A DNA stretch of 64,000 nucleotides from F0422 sp003992255 (GCF_003992255.1 NZ_RQVA01000007.1:43365-107364); one strand, 5' to 3'. Shown: positions 16,913-25,310, counted from the first letter of the stretch. The notes: generated by a model not told the origin, from the sequence alone. Made by a program: numbers and translations.

Positions 16913-17443
16913 GTGAATAAAAAAGCAGAATTATTTCAACAGTTTATTGTAGAGAATGAATTAACAAATCTTTTCACGTTGCGTGAGATTGAAAATGACC
17001 AATATAATACAGTAGTATTTGATGCTAGTGTAGAATACAATGACATTGTATTCCCATTATTTGTTGTATTAGATGATACACCATTTGGAATTGTGCGTTT
17101 AGAAATCGCTGGTGGTCGTTTTACACCTGAGCAACGCAAAACTACATTAGAGGTGTTGAATCAATTAAATAGTGAATTTAAATGCTTCAAACATTATTTA
17201 ATGGAAGAAAATGGTTACGAAGCAATTATCTTAGATGTAAGCTTGATGGCAGGAGAAGAAGAGTTCAATCCAGCATTAGTAGCGTATACTATCTTTGAAG
17301 TGTTGTATCCACATACTCAAAAAGATTTAACTCGTATCATTGCGGCGTTAGAGAGCGTAAAAGTGGAAGAAGCTCCTGTAGAAGGACAAGAAGCTAAAAA
17401 AGAAAGCAAGCCACGCAAAACGACTAAATCCAAAAAAGGTTAA
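16913..17443 (+). CDS. Protein of unknown function, paralogue of the next gene (YbjN-like)
   Basis: 176 residues, acidic body with a basic lysine-rich tail (KKESKPRKTTKSKKG). It opens with a helix (NKKAELFQQFIVENEL), then alternating strands (TVVFDASVEYNDIVFPLFVVLDD read over residues 34-56), then helices. This pattern resembles YbjN and type III secretion chaperone-like folds, but this is only a visual impression. The next gene is clearly related along its whole core. GTG 16913 was chosen because GGAG stands eight bases upstream. The basic tail, missing from the paralogue, could bind nucleic acid or a partner. Confidence 0.75.
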   Translation: MNKKAELFQQFIVENELTNLFTLREIENDQYNTVVFDASVEYNDIVFPLFVVLDDTPFGIVRLEIAGGRFTPEQRKTTLEVLNQLNSEFKCFKHYLMEENGYEAIILDVSLMAGEEEFNPALVAYTIFEVLYPHTQKDLTRIIAALESVKVEEAPVEGQEAKKESKPRKTTKSKKG

Positions 17444-17464
17444 TACACAGAGATAATATCATAT

Positions 17465-17495
17465 GGGGCATTGTGACAAGCAATGCCCCTTTTTT
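17465..17495 (+). terminator. Terminator between the two paralogues
   Basis: GGGGCATTG-TGACAAG-CAATGCCCC, a perfect 9-bp stem followed by TTTTTT. The ribosome-binding site of the next gene starts only a few bases later, so it could also act as an attenuator for that gene. Confidence 0.93.
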
Positions 17496-17509
17496 ACGAG
17501 GTGATATTC

Positions 17510-17974
17510 ATGAATGAAAAGGCGAGAGTATTTGAAGAATTTTTAATCGAAGAAAAAATAACATGTTTTGAAAAACGAGAGGTTGGGGATGATGATCATA
17601 CAGTTGTGTTCCGATCCTATGTGCAAACTGAGTTGGGTGATATTCCCGTATTCCTATTGTTAGATGATACGATCTATGCCACTATTCGATTTTTAATTGG
17701 TGCAGGTGTAGTCACAAAAGAAAATCGTCAAGAGATTCTGACATTTATCAATCGTGAAAATAGTACTTATAAAAGCTTTAAATATTATATTGAAGAAGAT
17801 GATGATAGCGTATACTTAGATTGTATCAATCAAAGTGCAAACTCTCATTTTGACCCAAGATTGTTATATGTGCTAATGTCTCAAATTGTAGAGTATATTC
17901 CAGGAAAAATTGAAACTATAGGAAATATATTTGGTGTTGAACAGTTACCTCCACCTGAGCATGCACATGAATAA
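17510..17974 (+). CDS. Protein of unknown function, second paralogue (YbjN-like)
   Basis: 154 residues, acidic, no signal peptide or membrane segment. It aligns with the preceding protein from the first helix (NEKARVFEEFLIEEKIT) through the strands (TVVFRSY, DIPVFLLLDDTIYATIRF), the Lys-Phe-Lys-rich turn (YKSFKYYIEE versus FKCFKHYLME) and the C-terminal helices. It lacks the basic tail. ATG follows GAGGTGATATTC. Function unknown; the pair looks like an old tandem duplication. Confidence 0.75.
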   Translation: MNEKARVFEEFLIEEKITCFEKREVGDDDHTVVFRSYVQTELGDIPVFLLLDDTIYATIRFLIGAGVVTKENRQEILTFINRENSTYKSFKYYIEEDDDSVYLDCINQSANSHFDPRLLYVLMSQIVEYIPGKIETIGNIFGVEQLPPPEHAHE

Positions 17975-18074
17975 TATGATTCTTTTTCGCAAAAAGAAAC
18001 AATATCAATCAAAATATGATTAACGGCGCTCAAAAACGCTCAGAAAAACATATGTGCAATTGGAGTAAACAATT

Positions 18075-18147
18075 CAATTCGTGTAATACAATTCAAAAAT
18101 GTTAAAAAATGTTGATAGATACACAATTCGTGATATGCGAATTCAAA
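18075..18147 (+). promoter_or_regulatory. Two operator-like repeats before the XRE gene
   Basis: Two near-copies begin CAATTCGTG and end AATTCAAA: 18075-18097 and 18124-18147, with six and seven bases between the halves. The second contains a perfect inverted repeat ATTCG-TGATATG-CGAAT. They sit upstream of an extended -10 (TGCTATAAT, 18177-18185), so they could be binding sites for the XRE protein itself. Confidence 0.5.
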
Positions 18148-18235
18148 TGTATCTATAGCAAATGTACTATGTATCGTGCTATAATATGTGTAGGTTATTT
18201 ATACTATAGCATCACGTAGTATAAGGGGTGATACA

Positions 18236-18595
18236 ATGGCATTAGGTGAAAATTTAAGACATGCCCGTAAACGAATTGGGCGGAGTCAACTAGATGTGGC
18301 TCGTGATATTGGTATTAGTAATGCTGCCCTGTCAAATTATGAAACAGGATATCGAGAGCCTGATTTAGAAACCTTGAAGCGATTAGCTAATTATTACGAT
18401 GTGACCATTGATGAACTGGCAGGTAACGCAAGTATGGCCAGAGAAATACTCTATGATCTAAGTAGCATTGTAAAAAATGGGCGGATTGCACATAATGGTG
18501 TAGAATATGTATTAAGTGATTCACAACGATTAAAATTAAGACGCCAAATTGCACATGCATTTGAAATGTTCAATGAAGGAAAATCTAATTGGTAG
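18236..18595 (+). CDS. XRE-family transcriptional regulator
   Basis: 119 residues. The N-terminal 65 residues form a Cro/CI-type helix-turn-helix (LRHARKRIGRSQLDVARDIG, then ISNAALSNYETGYREPDLETLKRLANYYDVTIDEL). The C-terminal 50 residues are short and helical and may mediate dimerisation. The start follows AGGGGTGATACA. The upstream intergenic region carries two repeats that look like its own operators. No toxin gene or phage gene is next to it, so it is a stand-alone regulator. Targets unknown. Confidence 0.88.
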   Translation: MALGENLRHARKRIGRSQLDVARDIGISNAALSNYETGYREPDLETLKRLANYYDVTIDELAGNASMAREILYDLSSIVKNGRIAHNGVEYVLSDSQRLKLRRQIAHAFEMFNEGKSNW

Positions 18596-18907
18596 GATAA
18601 ACATGTTATTCTAGAGACGTTTGTGGAATAGCATATCATCGTATAGAAAGCGCAGGGGCTCTCGGGTACGTTTGAGAGTGCAAGTACTGTATCTACAAAA
18701 TGAAAAGAACAGTTCTATGAAAATAGGACTGTCTTTTTTATTGTCCAAGTATATATGATATAATTTACATAAGATTATATACAGGTGGATGCTAAGATAT
18801 GATAGACTGTGTATGATATAGAATTAGCAAGTAAGATAGTACATGGTACTATCTGAGCAAGAAATTAGTTAATTATGAAATAGAATAGAGAATATGAAAG
18901 GATGCTT
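18596..18907. other. Intergenic stretch after the XRE gene
   Basis: A 312-base gap. It holds a small hairpin around GGCTCTC...GAGAGTGC (18657-18681) and a terminator at 18708-18741. The 110 bases between the XRE stop and that terminator could be a 3' UTR or a small RNA; no coding frame with a ribosome-binding site was found. Confidence 0.4.
18708..18741 (+). terminator. Terminator downstream of the XRE gene
   Basis: ACAGTTCTAT-GAAA-ATAGGACTGT (one G-U) with a GAAA tetraloop, followed by CTTTTTTATT. Confidence 0.9.
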
Positions 18908-19894
18908 ATGAGTAAACCAATCGTAGTTGTACCAGGTTTGGTACGTAAAGATGTAATAGCTTACCTAAGTGAGCATGTGACAGTTCGTCAATGGACTGAA
19001 AAAGAAAAGATGCCAAAAGAGGTATTAAAGGAATGGCTTCGTGAAGCGGATGGATTGTGGAGTATTAATCATTTTACAGTGGATGAAGATCTAGTAAAAG
19101 ATGCTCCTAATTTAAAGGTCATCGCTCAGGCTTCTGTAGGGTATGATAATATTGATATCGATGCCTTAACAGCGCGCCATATTCCGTACGGAAATACGCC
19201 TGATGTATTAACGGAAACAACAGCGGAGTTAGCTTTCACATTGATGGCAGCTGCGAGCCGTAGAATTTATGAGAATGCCCAGTTTGTGAAAGATGGAAAA
19301 TGGGTGGAACGACCTTCGAATATAAAAGGCAAAGATTTAAGTCGTATGACATTAGGTATTATTGGCATGGGTAAGATTGGTGTATCTGTATCTCGCAGAG
19401 CGCGTGCTTTTGGCATGACGGTGCAGTATCATAATCGAAATCGCCGCAATGATGATAGCTTGCTGATGACGACGTATGTATCATTGGGTAAACTATTAAC
19501 GACTAGTGATGTCATCTTGGTGATGGCTCCGCTGACAGAGGAAACCCACCATTTAATCGATGCAGAAGCTTTTGAAATGATGAAAGAAACTGCTTTATTT
19601 GTCAATGTAGGACGAGGGAAAATTGTAGATACCGATGCATTAGTACATGCTCTAGAAACAGGTCAAATCGATTACGCAGCTCTCGATGTGGTAGATCCAG
19701 AACCAATTGGTGCGGATCATCCGTTATTAAAAACAGGGAAATGCCTAGTGGTGCCTCATATCGGGTCTTTCACAGATAGAACTCGGAAGGAAATGGCTAT
19801 GCTCACAGCCAATAATCTTATAGCTGGTGTACATGGTAAACCGTTGTTGACCTGTGTCAATGAAAGTGTCAATTATATGGCAACTGAAGAGTAA
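18908..19894 (+). CDS. D-2-hydroxyacid dehydrogenase (NAD-dependent)
   Basis: A 328-residue cytosolic oxidoreductase of the D-isomer-specific 2-hydroxyacid dehydrogenase family. It shows the nucleotide-binding motif LGIIGMGKIGVSVSRRA, the catalytic Arg in VNVGRGKIVD, Glu in DVVDPEP and His in VVPHIGS. The closest types by reading are glyoxylate/hydroxypyruvate reductases; D-lactate dehydrogenase is less likely. ATG 18908 was chosen over ATG 18902, which lies too close to the AAAGGA site. No partner genes are adjacent that would fix the substrate. Confidence 0.85.
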   Translation: MSKPIVVVPGLVRKDVIAYLSEHVTVRQWTEKEKMPKEVLKEWLREADGLWSINHFTVDEDLVKDAPNLKVIAQASVGYDNIDIDALTARHIPYGNTPDVLTETTAELAFTLMAAASRRIYENAQFVKDGKWVERPSNIKGKDLSRMTLGIIGMGKIGVSVSRRARAFGMTVQYHNRNRRNDDSLLMTTYVSLGKLLTTSDVILVMAPLTEETHHLIDAEAFEMMKETALFVNVGRGKIVDTDALVHALETGQIDYAALDVVDPEPIGADHPLLKTGKCLVVPHIGSFTDRTRKEMAMLTANNLIAGVHGKPLLTCVNESVNYMATEE

Positions 19895-20032
19895 TAGAGA
19901 CAACGTAGCCGGTATGATACGAAATACTAGGATTTGCAAGAAATCCATGAAACATGGAGTAGCCTGTGGTATAATAAAAGAATGTGCAGAACTTGCACGT
20001 GTGTATAATCAATATAAGAGAGGAAGAATCAC

Positions 20033-21730
20033 ATGGAATCGAAAGAGACGATGATGAGTACGGAAGAAACAACGCCTCAAACAGTTAACTTTATTGAAGC
20101 GATTATTAATACAGACAACGAAGAAAATACCTATGGAAAACGTGTCCACACACGTTTCCCGCCAGAACCTAATGGGTATTTGCATATTGGCCATGCAAAA
20201 TCTATTTGCCTTAACTTTGGTCTTGGCAAATCATACCAAGGTTTAACAAACTTGCGTTTTGATGATACGAATCCGGTCAAAGAAGATATGGAATATGTAG
20301 AATCCATTGAAGAAGATGTAAAATGGTTAGGCTTTACATGGCATGGTGATGTACATTATGCATCTGACTATTTCGGTAAACTATATGAATATGCTCAAGT
20401 GTTGATCAAGAAGGGAAAAGCCTATGTAGATGATCAAACACCAGAAGAAATTCGTGCTACTCGTGGCGATTTTACAACGCCTGGTACGAATAGCCCTTAC
20501 CGTGATCGCAGCGTAGAAGAAAACTTACGACTCTTTCAAGAAATGAAAGAAGGCAAATATAAAGATGGGGAAAAAGTATTGCGGGCCAAAATTGACATGG
20601 CAGACCCTAATATCGTAATGCGAGATCCTGTATTGTATCGTATTTTACACGCTGATCATCATCGTACAGGTTCTGAATGGAATATTTACCCTATGTATGA
20701 CTATGCGCATCCAGTATCTGATGCGATTGAACGTATTACCCATTCTGTATGTACCTTAGAATTTGAAGTGCATCGTCCATTGTACAATTGGGTATTAGAA
20801 GATTGGGAAGACACAGAAAAACCAAAACAGATTGAATTTGCCCGCTTGAATGTGACAAATATGGTCATGAGTAAACGTAAATTGCGTCAATTGGTTGAAT
20901 TGAATCTAGTGAGTGGATGGGATGATCCTCGTATGCCGACAATTTCTGGTTTGCGCCGCCGTGGCTATACACCAGAGTCCATTCGTGATTTCTGTGAACG
21001 CATTGGCGTAGCAAAAGCAGATAGCATGGTAGAAGTAGGACTATTAGAGTTCTGTATCCGTGAAGATTTGAAATTAAAAGCTCCACGCTACATGGCGGTA
21101 TTAGATCCTGTGAAAGTTGTCATCACAAACTACCCAGAAGGACAGACAGAAACACTTATCATTGAAAATAATACAGAAAATGAAGCGATGGGGCATCGTG
21201 AAGTGATATTTGGTCGAGAAGTGTACATTGAACGTGGTGACTTTATGGAAGAACCAGTGAAAAAATTCTTCCGCTTAGCACCGGGTAAAGAAGTGCGTTT
21301 AAAAGGGGCTTACATCATTGAATGTCAATCTGTTATCAAAGATACTGATGGCAATATCACTGAAATTCACTGTACATACGACCCAGCTACGAAATCTGGA
21401 ACAGGATGTCAAAAGAAAGTGAAAGGTATCTTGCACTGGGTAGAGGCATCTACTGCGGTAGATATGGAAGTGCGTCTCTATGACTATCTATTGAACTCAG
21501 AAAATGAGGAGACTGCAGATAAAGATTTCTTACAACAGTTAAATCCAAACTCCTTAGAAGTAAAAGCTGCGAAAGGGGAAGCTGCATTCCGTACTACACA
21601 AGTTGGAGACCATTATCATTTCTTGCGTACAGGCTATTTTGTGACCGATAAGGATAGCACAGCAGATCATATCGTGATGAATCGTACGGTAGGTATGCGC
21701 GATACATGGGCTAAGATGCAAAAGAAATAA
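20033..21730 (+). CDS. glnS: Glutaminyl-tRNA synthetase
   Basis: Charges tRNA-Gln with glutamine directly. The 565-residue class I synthetase has the signature PPEPNGYLHIGHAKS (HIGH box), the KMSKS-like VMSKRKL, and the C-terminal anticodon-binding beta-barrels. The start follows AGAGGAAGAATCAC, with an extended -10 (TGGTATAAT) at 19967-19975. Many Firmicutes lack this enzyme and use GatCAB amidation of Glu-tRNA-Gln, so its presence points to gene transfer or an ancient acquisition in this lineage. A secreted protein gene follows 15 bases later. Confidence 0.95.
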   Translation: MESKETMMSTEETTPQTVNFIEAIINTDNEENTYGKRVHTRFPPEPNGYLHIGHAKSICLNFGLGKSYQGLTNLRFDDTNPVKEDMEYVESIEEDVKWLGFTWHGDVHYASDYFGKLYEYAQVLIKKGKAYVDDQTPEEIRATRGDFTTPGTNSPYRDRSVEENLRLFQEMKEGKYKDGEKVLRAKIDMADPNIVMRDPVLYRILHADHHRTGSEWNIYPMYDYAHPVSDAIERITHSVCTLEFEVHRPLYNWVLEDWEDTEKPKQIEFARLNVTNMVMSKRKLRQLVELNLVSGWDDPRMPTISGLRRRGYTPESIRDFCERIGVAKADSMVEVGLLEFCIREDLKLKAPRYMAVLDPVKVVITNYPEGQTETLIIENNTENEAMGHREVIFGREVYIERGDFMEEPVKKFFRLAPGKEVRLKGAYIIECQSVIKDTDGNITEIHCTYDPATKSGTGCQKKVKGILHWVEASTAVDMEVRLYDYLLNSENEETADKDFLQQLNPNSLEVKAAKGEAAFRTTQVGDHYHFLRTGYFVTDKDSTADHIVMNRTVGMRDTWAKMQKK

Positions 21731-21745
21731 GATTAGGCGATTAGT

Positions 21746-22354
21746 ATGATGAAAATATATAGTGTAGTATCCTTAGCGGCGATTGCGGGAATCTTTGTAT
21801 GGGGAAGTATTGTGTCTGATGTAGATGCGGCGAATACCGCTACAATCCGATGGCCTAAACATATGGTAGTGCAAGAAGGTAGTAGTCAAAGTATTATTTC
21901 TACGGGAATTGCACAGACGTTGGAATCAGGGATGCAACAAATTGGATTCGAAGTGACAAAGTCCTATATGATACTGGATAAGTCTGGAAATAATTACTAT
22001 TATGCTCGTTATGGGGAAGGTACATTGTTGTATGGATTTGGCCCAGAGGCTGCTGATAGTGCGCATCCATTCCCAGCAGGAGATCGTATGGGTGAGCAGA
22101 TGGTTCAGGATTACCAAACGTATATGGAAAGTCACCCAGAACTATTTACGATTGTGACTCCATTACATGTTGAGGGGAATCGACGCTATCGCGGAGAAGT
22201 AATTGTAAATTCTTGGTATAAACAGGCGGAGTACCCACTGTATATGCAAGTAGTATTTACCGTAGAAAGTAGCCACCCGCCACGTGTGCAATACGTATTA
22301 ACCAGTGTAGATGATATACATATGCGTGATAAGTTACAATCGATTCTAAAATAA
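21746..22354 (+). CDS. Secreted protein of unknown function
   Basis: 202 residues with an N-terminal signal peptide (KIYSVVSLAAIAGIFVWGSIV, cleavage probably after DVDAA). The mature part is about 175 residues with mixed strands and helices and no cysteine. I do not recognise the family. It follows glnS by 15 bases with only a weak ribosome-binding site, and a strong hairpin terminator comes next, so it is probably the last gene of the glnS transcript. It would act in the periplasm or outside the cell. Confidence 0.75.
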   Translation: MMKIYSVVSLAAIAGIFVWGSIVSDVDAANTATIRWPKHMVVQEGSSQSIISTGIAQTLESGMQQIGFEVTKSYMILDKSGNNYYYARYGEGTLLYGFGPEAADSAHPFPAGDRMGEQMVQDYQTYMESHPELFTIVTPLHVEGNRRYRGEVIVNSWYKQAEYPLYMQVVFTVESSHPPRVQYVLTSVDDIHMRDKLQSILK

Positions 22355-22355
22355 A

Positions 22356-22417
22356 AGAAGACTTCGAGAGATAGGTATGGTGTATAGCCAATACTATATC
22401 TTTCGAAGTCTTTTTAT
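22356..22417 (+). terminator. Terminator of the glnS transcript
   Basis: AGACTTCGA near 22361 pairs with TCGAAGTCT near 22402-22410; the stem continues GAGATAG/CTATATC above it, followed by TTTTTATTG. It starts right after the stop codon. Confidence 0.9.
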
Positions 22418-22559
22418 TGTTTGCTATATCTTGGTTCCTATATCTGTGTGTAAGAATTAATGGTGTGAGTATGGTGGTAGATGAGTGTATGGTTATAGTT
22501 AGATTGTATATATAAAAAGATATAATTGCTCATAATAATGAAAAAAGTTCTCATACTTA
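22418..22559. other. Intergenic stretch before the DUF3793 operon
   Basis: AT-rich sequence between the glnS terminator and the next promoter. No coding frame or structured RNA was recognised in it. Confidence 0.4.
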
Positions 22560-22588
22560 TTGACATGAGTGTAAAATATTTGTATCAT
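22560..22588 (+). promoter_or_regulatory. Predicted promoter of the DUF3793-flavodoxin operon
   Basis: A consensus TTGACA at 22560-22565, a 17-base spacer, and TATCAT at 22583-22588 preceded by TG. Confidence 0.8.
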
Positions 22589-22596
22589 ATTAATAG

Positions 22597-22615
22597 AAAT
22601 AATTTTCAATTATTT
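22597..22615 (+). promoter_or_regulatory. AT-rich palindrome over the predicted transcription start (possible metal-regulator site)
   Basis: AAATAAT (22597-22603) and ATTATTT (22609-22615) form a 7-bp inverted repeat with five bases between. It covers the expected start of transcription, a typical place for a repressor. It resembles Fur-family boxes only loosely. Confidence 0.45.
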
Positions 22616-22704
22616 TAGCTATCTTTTGATGGCAAATCCGGATTATCTATTTGCTGTGAGAGCAAGTGTTCTCCCCAAAATACGTAAAAAGGCAGGTACA
22701 ACAA

Positions 22705-23271
22705 ATGGAATCCATCGAGCAGATTATCGGATATCATTGTGCACCCGCAATTCGAGGTATCAAAGTGGCTAATTTAGTGGCTTTACCTCAACATCTAGGG
22801 GTCCATATGATACAGAAGACAAATGAGTATAATGATAAATTTAATCAAAAAGGGCTGTTCTTTTATGAATTATGCCATTGTGAAAAACGAAAATTATTAC
22901 TCGTATTCCGAGAACGGATGCTTGATGAGTATTTGAGACGACCTGATGTGCTAGCGTTTCTCCAACAGTATGGATATGAATCTTATGAAACATTACAAGA
23001 GTGGTTATTACACTTACGTCATCGTATTGAAATGAGCGATGTGTTTCCCCATGAGATAGGCGTATTTTTAGGATATCCTCTAGAGGATGTCAAAGCTTTC
23101 ATACAATTCCGAGGAGCAGGCTATAAAGTTTGTGGAGATTGGAAAGTATATGGAAACCAAGCGTCTGCTATGCACGCATTTCATTGTTTTCGAATGTGCC
23201 GTGACTATTGTCATGCACAATTGAATAAAGGAAAATCTTTAGAGTCTTTGGTTGCCGTAACGGCATGCTAG
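22705..23271 (+). CDS. DUF3793 family protein
   Basis: 188 residues, cytosolic. The N-terminal segment IGYHCAPAIRGIKVANLVAL matches the opening of DUF3793 proteins, followed by LLLVFRERMLDEYL and EIGVFLGYPLEDVKAFI in the family order. The function is unknown. In many anaerobic Firmicutes such genes lie next to a flavodoxin, as here (11 bases apart), and often near iron uptake genes. ATG 22705 was chosen because it fits the family N-terminus; a GTG at 22666 would add 13 residues. Several cysteines near the C-terminus are notable (KVCGDW, FRMCRDYCHA). Confidence 0.82.
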   Translation: MESIEQIIGYHCAPAIRGIKVANLVALPQHLGVHMIQKTNEYNDKFNQKGLFFYELCHCEKRKLLLVFRERMLDEYLRRPDVLAFLQQYGYESYETLQEWLLHLRHRIEMSDVFPHEIGVFLGYPLEDVKAFIQFRGAGYKVCGDWKVYGNQASAMHAFHCFRMCRDYCHAQLNKGKSLESLVAVTAC

Positions 23272-23282
23272 GAGGTAACATT

Positions 23283-23699
23283 ATGATCGCTGTAATTTAT
23301 TGGTCTGGAACAGGTAACACAACTGCAATGGCGGAAGCTGTAGGTAAAGGTATCGCTGATGCTGGTCAAGAAGTAGTAGTAAAAGCTGTTTCCGAAATCA
23401 CGGCTGACGAAGCTGCGGGTTATGAAAAATTAGCATTAGGATGTGCTGATATGGGTGCAGAAGAATTAGAAGATGCAGAATTTGCACCTTTCTATGATGC
23501 ATTGGAACCAAAATTAGCTGGTAAAAAGGTAGTATTATTCGGCTCTTATGGTTGGGGCGGATCCTGGTTAGATGACTGGGCTGTTCGTGTTGAAGGTGCG
23601 AATGGTGTAGTGGTAGATAAATTACCAGTACTAGGTGAACCTGATGATGCAGGCAAAGAACAATGTGAAGCATTGGGTAAAGCACTAGTAAACGCATAA
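23283..23699 (+). CDS. Flavodoxin
   Basis: A 138-residue FMN-binding electron carrier. The phosphate-binding loop is WSGTGNTTAMAEAV (residues about 7-20), and the later FMN loops are GCADMGAEELED and SYGWGGSWLDDW. It can replace ferredoxin when iron is scarce. AGGAGGTAACATT precedes the ATG, 11 bases after the DUF3793 gene, so both belong to one operon with one strong promoter. Control by iron is plausible from the palindrome upstream but not shown. Confidence 0.93.
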   Translation: MIAVIYWSGTGNTTAMAEAVGKGIADAGQEVVVKAVSEITADEAAGYEKLALGCADMGAEELEDAEFAPFYDALEPKLAGKKVVLFGSYGWGGSWLDDWAVRVEGANGVVVDKLPVLGEPDDAGKEQCEALGKALVNA

Positions 23700-23744
23700 T
23701 CCAAATATAAAGCATATAACAAATCAATATACTAGCTCTTACTC

Positions 23745-23787
23745 ATAAGAGGTGGATAGGTAGATCTATTCACCTCTTATTTTAGTT
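23745..23787 (+). terminator. Terminator of the flavodoxin operon
   Basis: ATAAGAGGTGGATAG pairs with CTATTCACCTCTTAT (one G-U) around a short loop, followed by TTTAGTTTT. Confidence 0.9.
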
Positions 23788-23823
23788 TTGCAACCTTCTT
23801 GCTAATTCGGAATCGATGACACA

Positions 23824-23853
23824 TTGACCATGCACGTTAAACTTTACTATAAT
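23824..23853 (+). promoter_or_regulatory. Predicted promoter of the DUF3100 genes
   Basis: TTGACC at 23824-23829, an 18-base spacer, and TATAAT at 23848-23853, 38 bases before the first gene. Confidence 0.7.
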
Positions 23854-23890
23854 AAAGAAATCATATAGTTATTAGTATAGGAGGTATTGT

Positions 23891-24685
23891 ATGCAAGTAT
23901 TACAAAATTGGAAATTACATGCGTTGGCTCTTCTCATCACCATCATTGCAGAAATGATTGGGATTCAACGATTTGGAGCAGTCGTGTTTTTGCCGCTTCT
24001 CTACGCGTTGATTATGGGTCTATTTGTATCGATTCCATCATTAAAAATTTTAACTGTGGAAACGATGGAAAAATCAGCCGATTATCTAGGGATTGCAGTG
24101 ATGTTGTTAATGGTGAAAGTAGGCTTAGGTATTGGTCCCAACTTGGAAATTTTGTCTACCGCTGGATTGGCTCTTATGCTACAAGAGCTAGGTCATTTCT
24201 TTGGTACGATTTTATTCGGCTTACCAGTGGCATTATTAGTGGGAATGCGCCGTGAAGCGGTGGGTGCTTGTTATTCTGTAGACCGTGAACCTAATGTAGC
24301 GATTATTATCGATAAATTTGGTTTTAGCTCTCCTGAGGGTCGTGGTGTTATGGGTATGTACATCTGTGGCGTATTGATTGGTGCTATGTGGGCCTCTGTG
24401 CTAGCAGGTTTCTTTGCACAAATGGGCTGGTTCCATCCATTGGCATTGGCTATGGGTGCTGGCGTAGGCAGTGCTAGTATGATGGCTGCTTCTACAGCCC
24501 CTATCATTGCGGTATATCCAGAGCATGAAGCCCAAATTGCAGCCTTAGCGGGGGCAGCCAATTTATTGACCACCGTATTAGGTGTGTACTTTGGTATCTT
24601 TGTATCCTTACCGGTGATGGAAAAAACCTATAATTTCTTTACAGGCCGTACACGTGAACAAGATTTAGCAGAGGAGGGAAAATAA
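23891..24685 (+). CDS. DUF3100 membrane protein (putative transporter component)
   Basis: A 264-residue integral membrane protein with about seven hydrophobic segments. Conserved-looking loops include MVKVGLGIGPNLE, GREAVGACYSVDREPNVAII read from about residue 121, and GAGVGSASMMAAS. The family is of unknown function but is often encoded beside M20 amidohydrolases, as here (25311). ATG after TAGGAGGTATTGT. It is followed one base later by a second, smaller membrane protein, so the two probably form one transporter. The substrate may be an N-acyl amino acid or dipeptide handled by the amidohydrolase. Confidence 0.75.
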   Translation: MQVLQNWKLHALALLITIIAEMIGIQRFGAVVFLPLLYALIMGLFVSIPSLKILTVETMEKSADYLGIAVMLLMVKVGLGIGPNLEILSTAGLALMLQELGHFFGTILFGLPVALLVGMRREAVGACYSVDREPNVAIIIDKFGFSSPEGRGVMGMYICGVLIGAMWASVLAGFFAQMGWFHPLALAMGAGVGSASMMAASTAPIIAVYPEHEAQIAALAGAANLLTTVLGVYFGIFVSLPVMEKTYNFFTGRTREQDLAEEGK

Positions 24686-24686
24686 G

Positions 24687-25148
24687 ATGACTATCAGCGA
24701 AAAAATTACACAATTTATCATTGTCATATGCATTGCAGCTATCATGACGGCTGTAGGTAATATCCTTGATGGTAAGCATCTATTGGGACCAAGTCTTGTG
24801 GGGGTCTTTGTCATTGCGGGCTTAGCTATCATTGGTGCTATTATTTCTTATTTGCCATTAGCGAATCGATTTCCTATGGTATTCTGGGTGTCTTTAGTAG
24901 GCGTGATTGCATCTTTGCCAATGATGCCAGGTCAAGCTTGGATTATTGCACAAACAAAAGAAGTAACATTCTTGGCGACTACCACACCAGTATTAGCTTA
25001 TGCAGGTCTTTCCTTAGGAAAAGATTTAGGCGCTTTCCGTCGTCTATCTTGGAGAATTATTCCAGTAGCGTTAGCGGTAACGGCAGGTACATTTATTTGC
25101 GCTGCTGCAATGGCTCATTTTGTATTACATATGCAAGGCGTTATTTAA
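24687..25148 (+). CDS. Small membrane protein paired with the DUF3100 protein
   Basis: 153 residues with four hydrophobic segments (starting IIVICIAAIMTAVGNIL) and no large soluble part. It begins one base after the DUF3100 stop, with GAGGGAAAATAAG as the ribosome-binding site inside the previous gene. The pairing suggests two halves of one carrier; this is inference. I do not recognise a named family, though the repeated KHLLGPSLVGVFVI and GLSLGKDLGAF loops resemble those of small symporter halves. Confidence 0.75.
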   Translation: MTISEKITQFIIVICIAAIMTAVGNILDGKHLLGPSLVGVFVIAGLAIIGAIISYLPLANRFPMVFWVSLVGVIASLPMMPGQAWIIAQTKEVTFLATTTPVLAYAGLSLGKDLGAFRRLSWRIIPVALAVTAGTFICAAAMAHFVLHMQGVI

Positions 25149-25186
25149 TATTGAATAGATGCATATAGATTGTAGATGCACTTAAT

Positions 25187-25227
25187 AAAAGAGAGTTGAT
25201 GATTTCCTATCAACTCTCTTTTTGATT
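25187..25227 (+). terminator. Terminator after the DUF3100 pair
   Basis: AAAGAGAGTTGATG pairs with ATCAACTCTCTTT, followed by TTGATTT. An extended -10 (TGGTACAAT, 25231-25239) just downstream would give the amidohydrolase its own promoter. Confidence 0.88.
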
Positions 25228-25310
25228 TCATGGTACAATAGAGTTCAAGAGTCATACATAGATACCTTTTTGTGAAGGGTATTTTCATACAATATAAAAG
25301 GAGACAAACT

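Noticed and set aside
18236..18595. XRE protein as a prophage repressor or antitoxin
   Set aside because: No phage, integrase or toxin gene lies nearby on either side; it looks like a single regulator gene.
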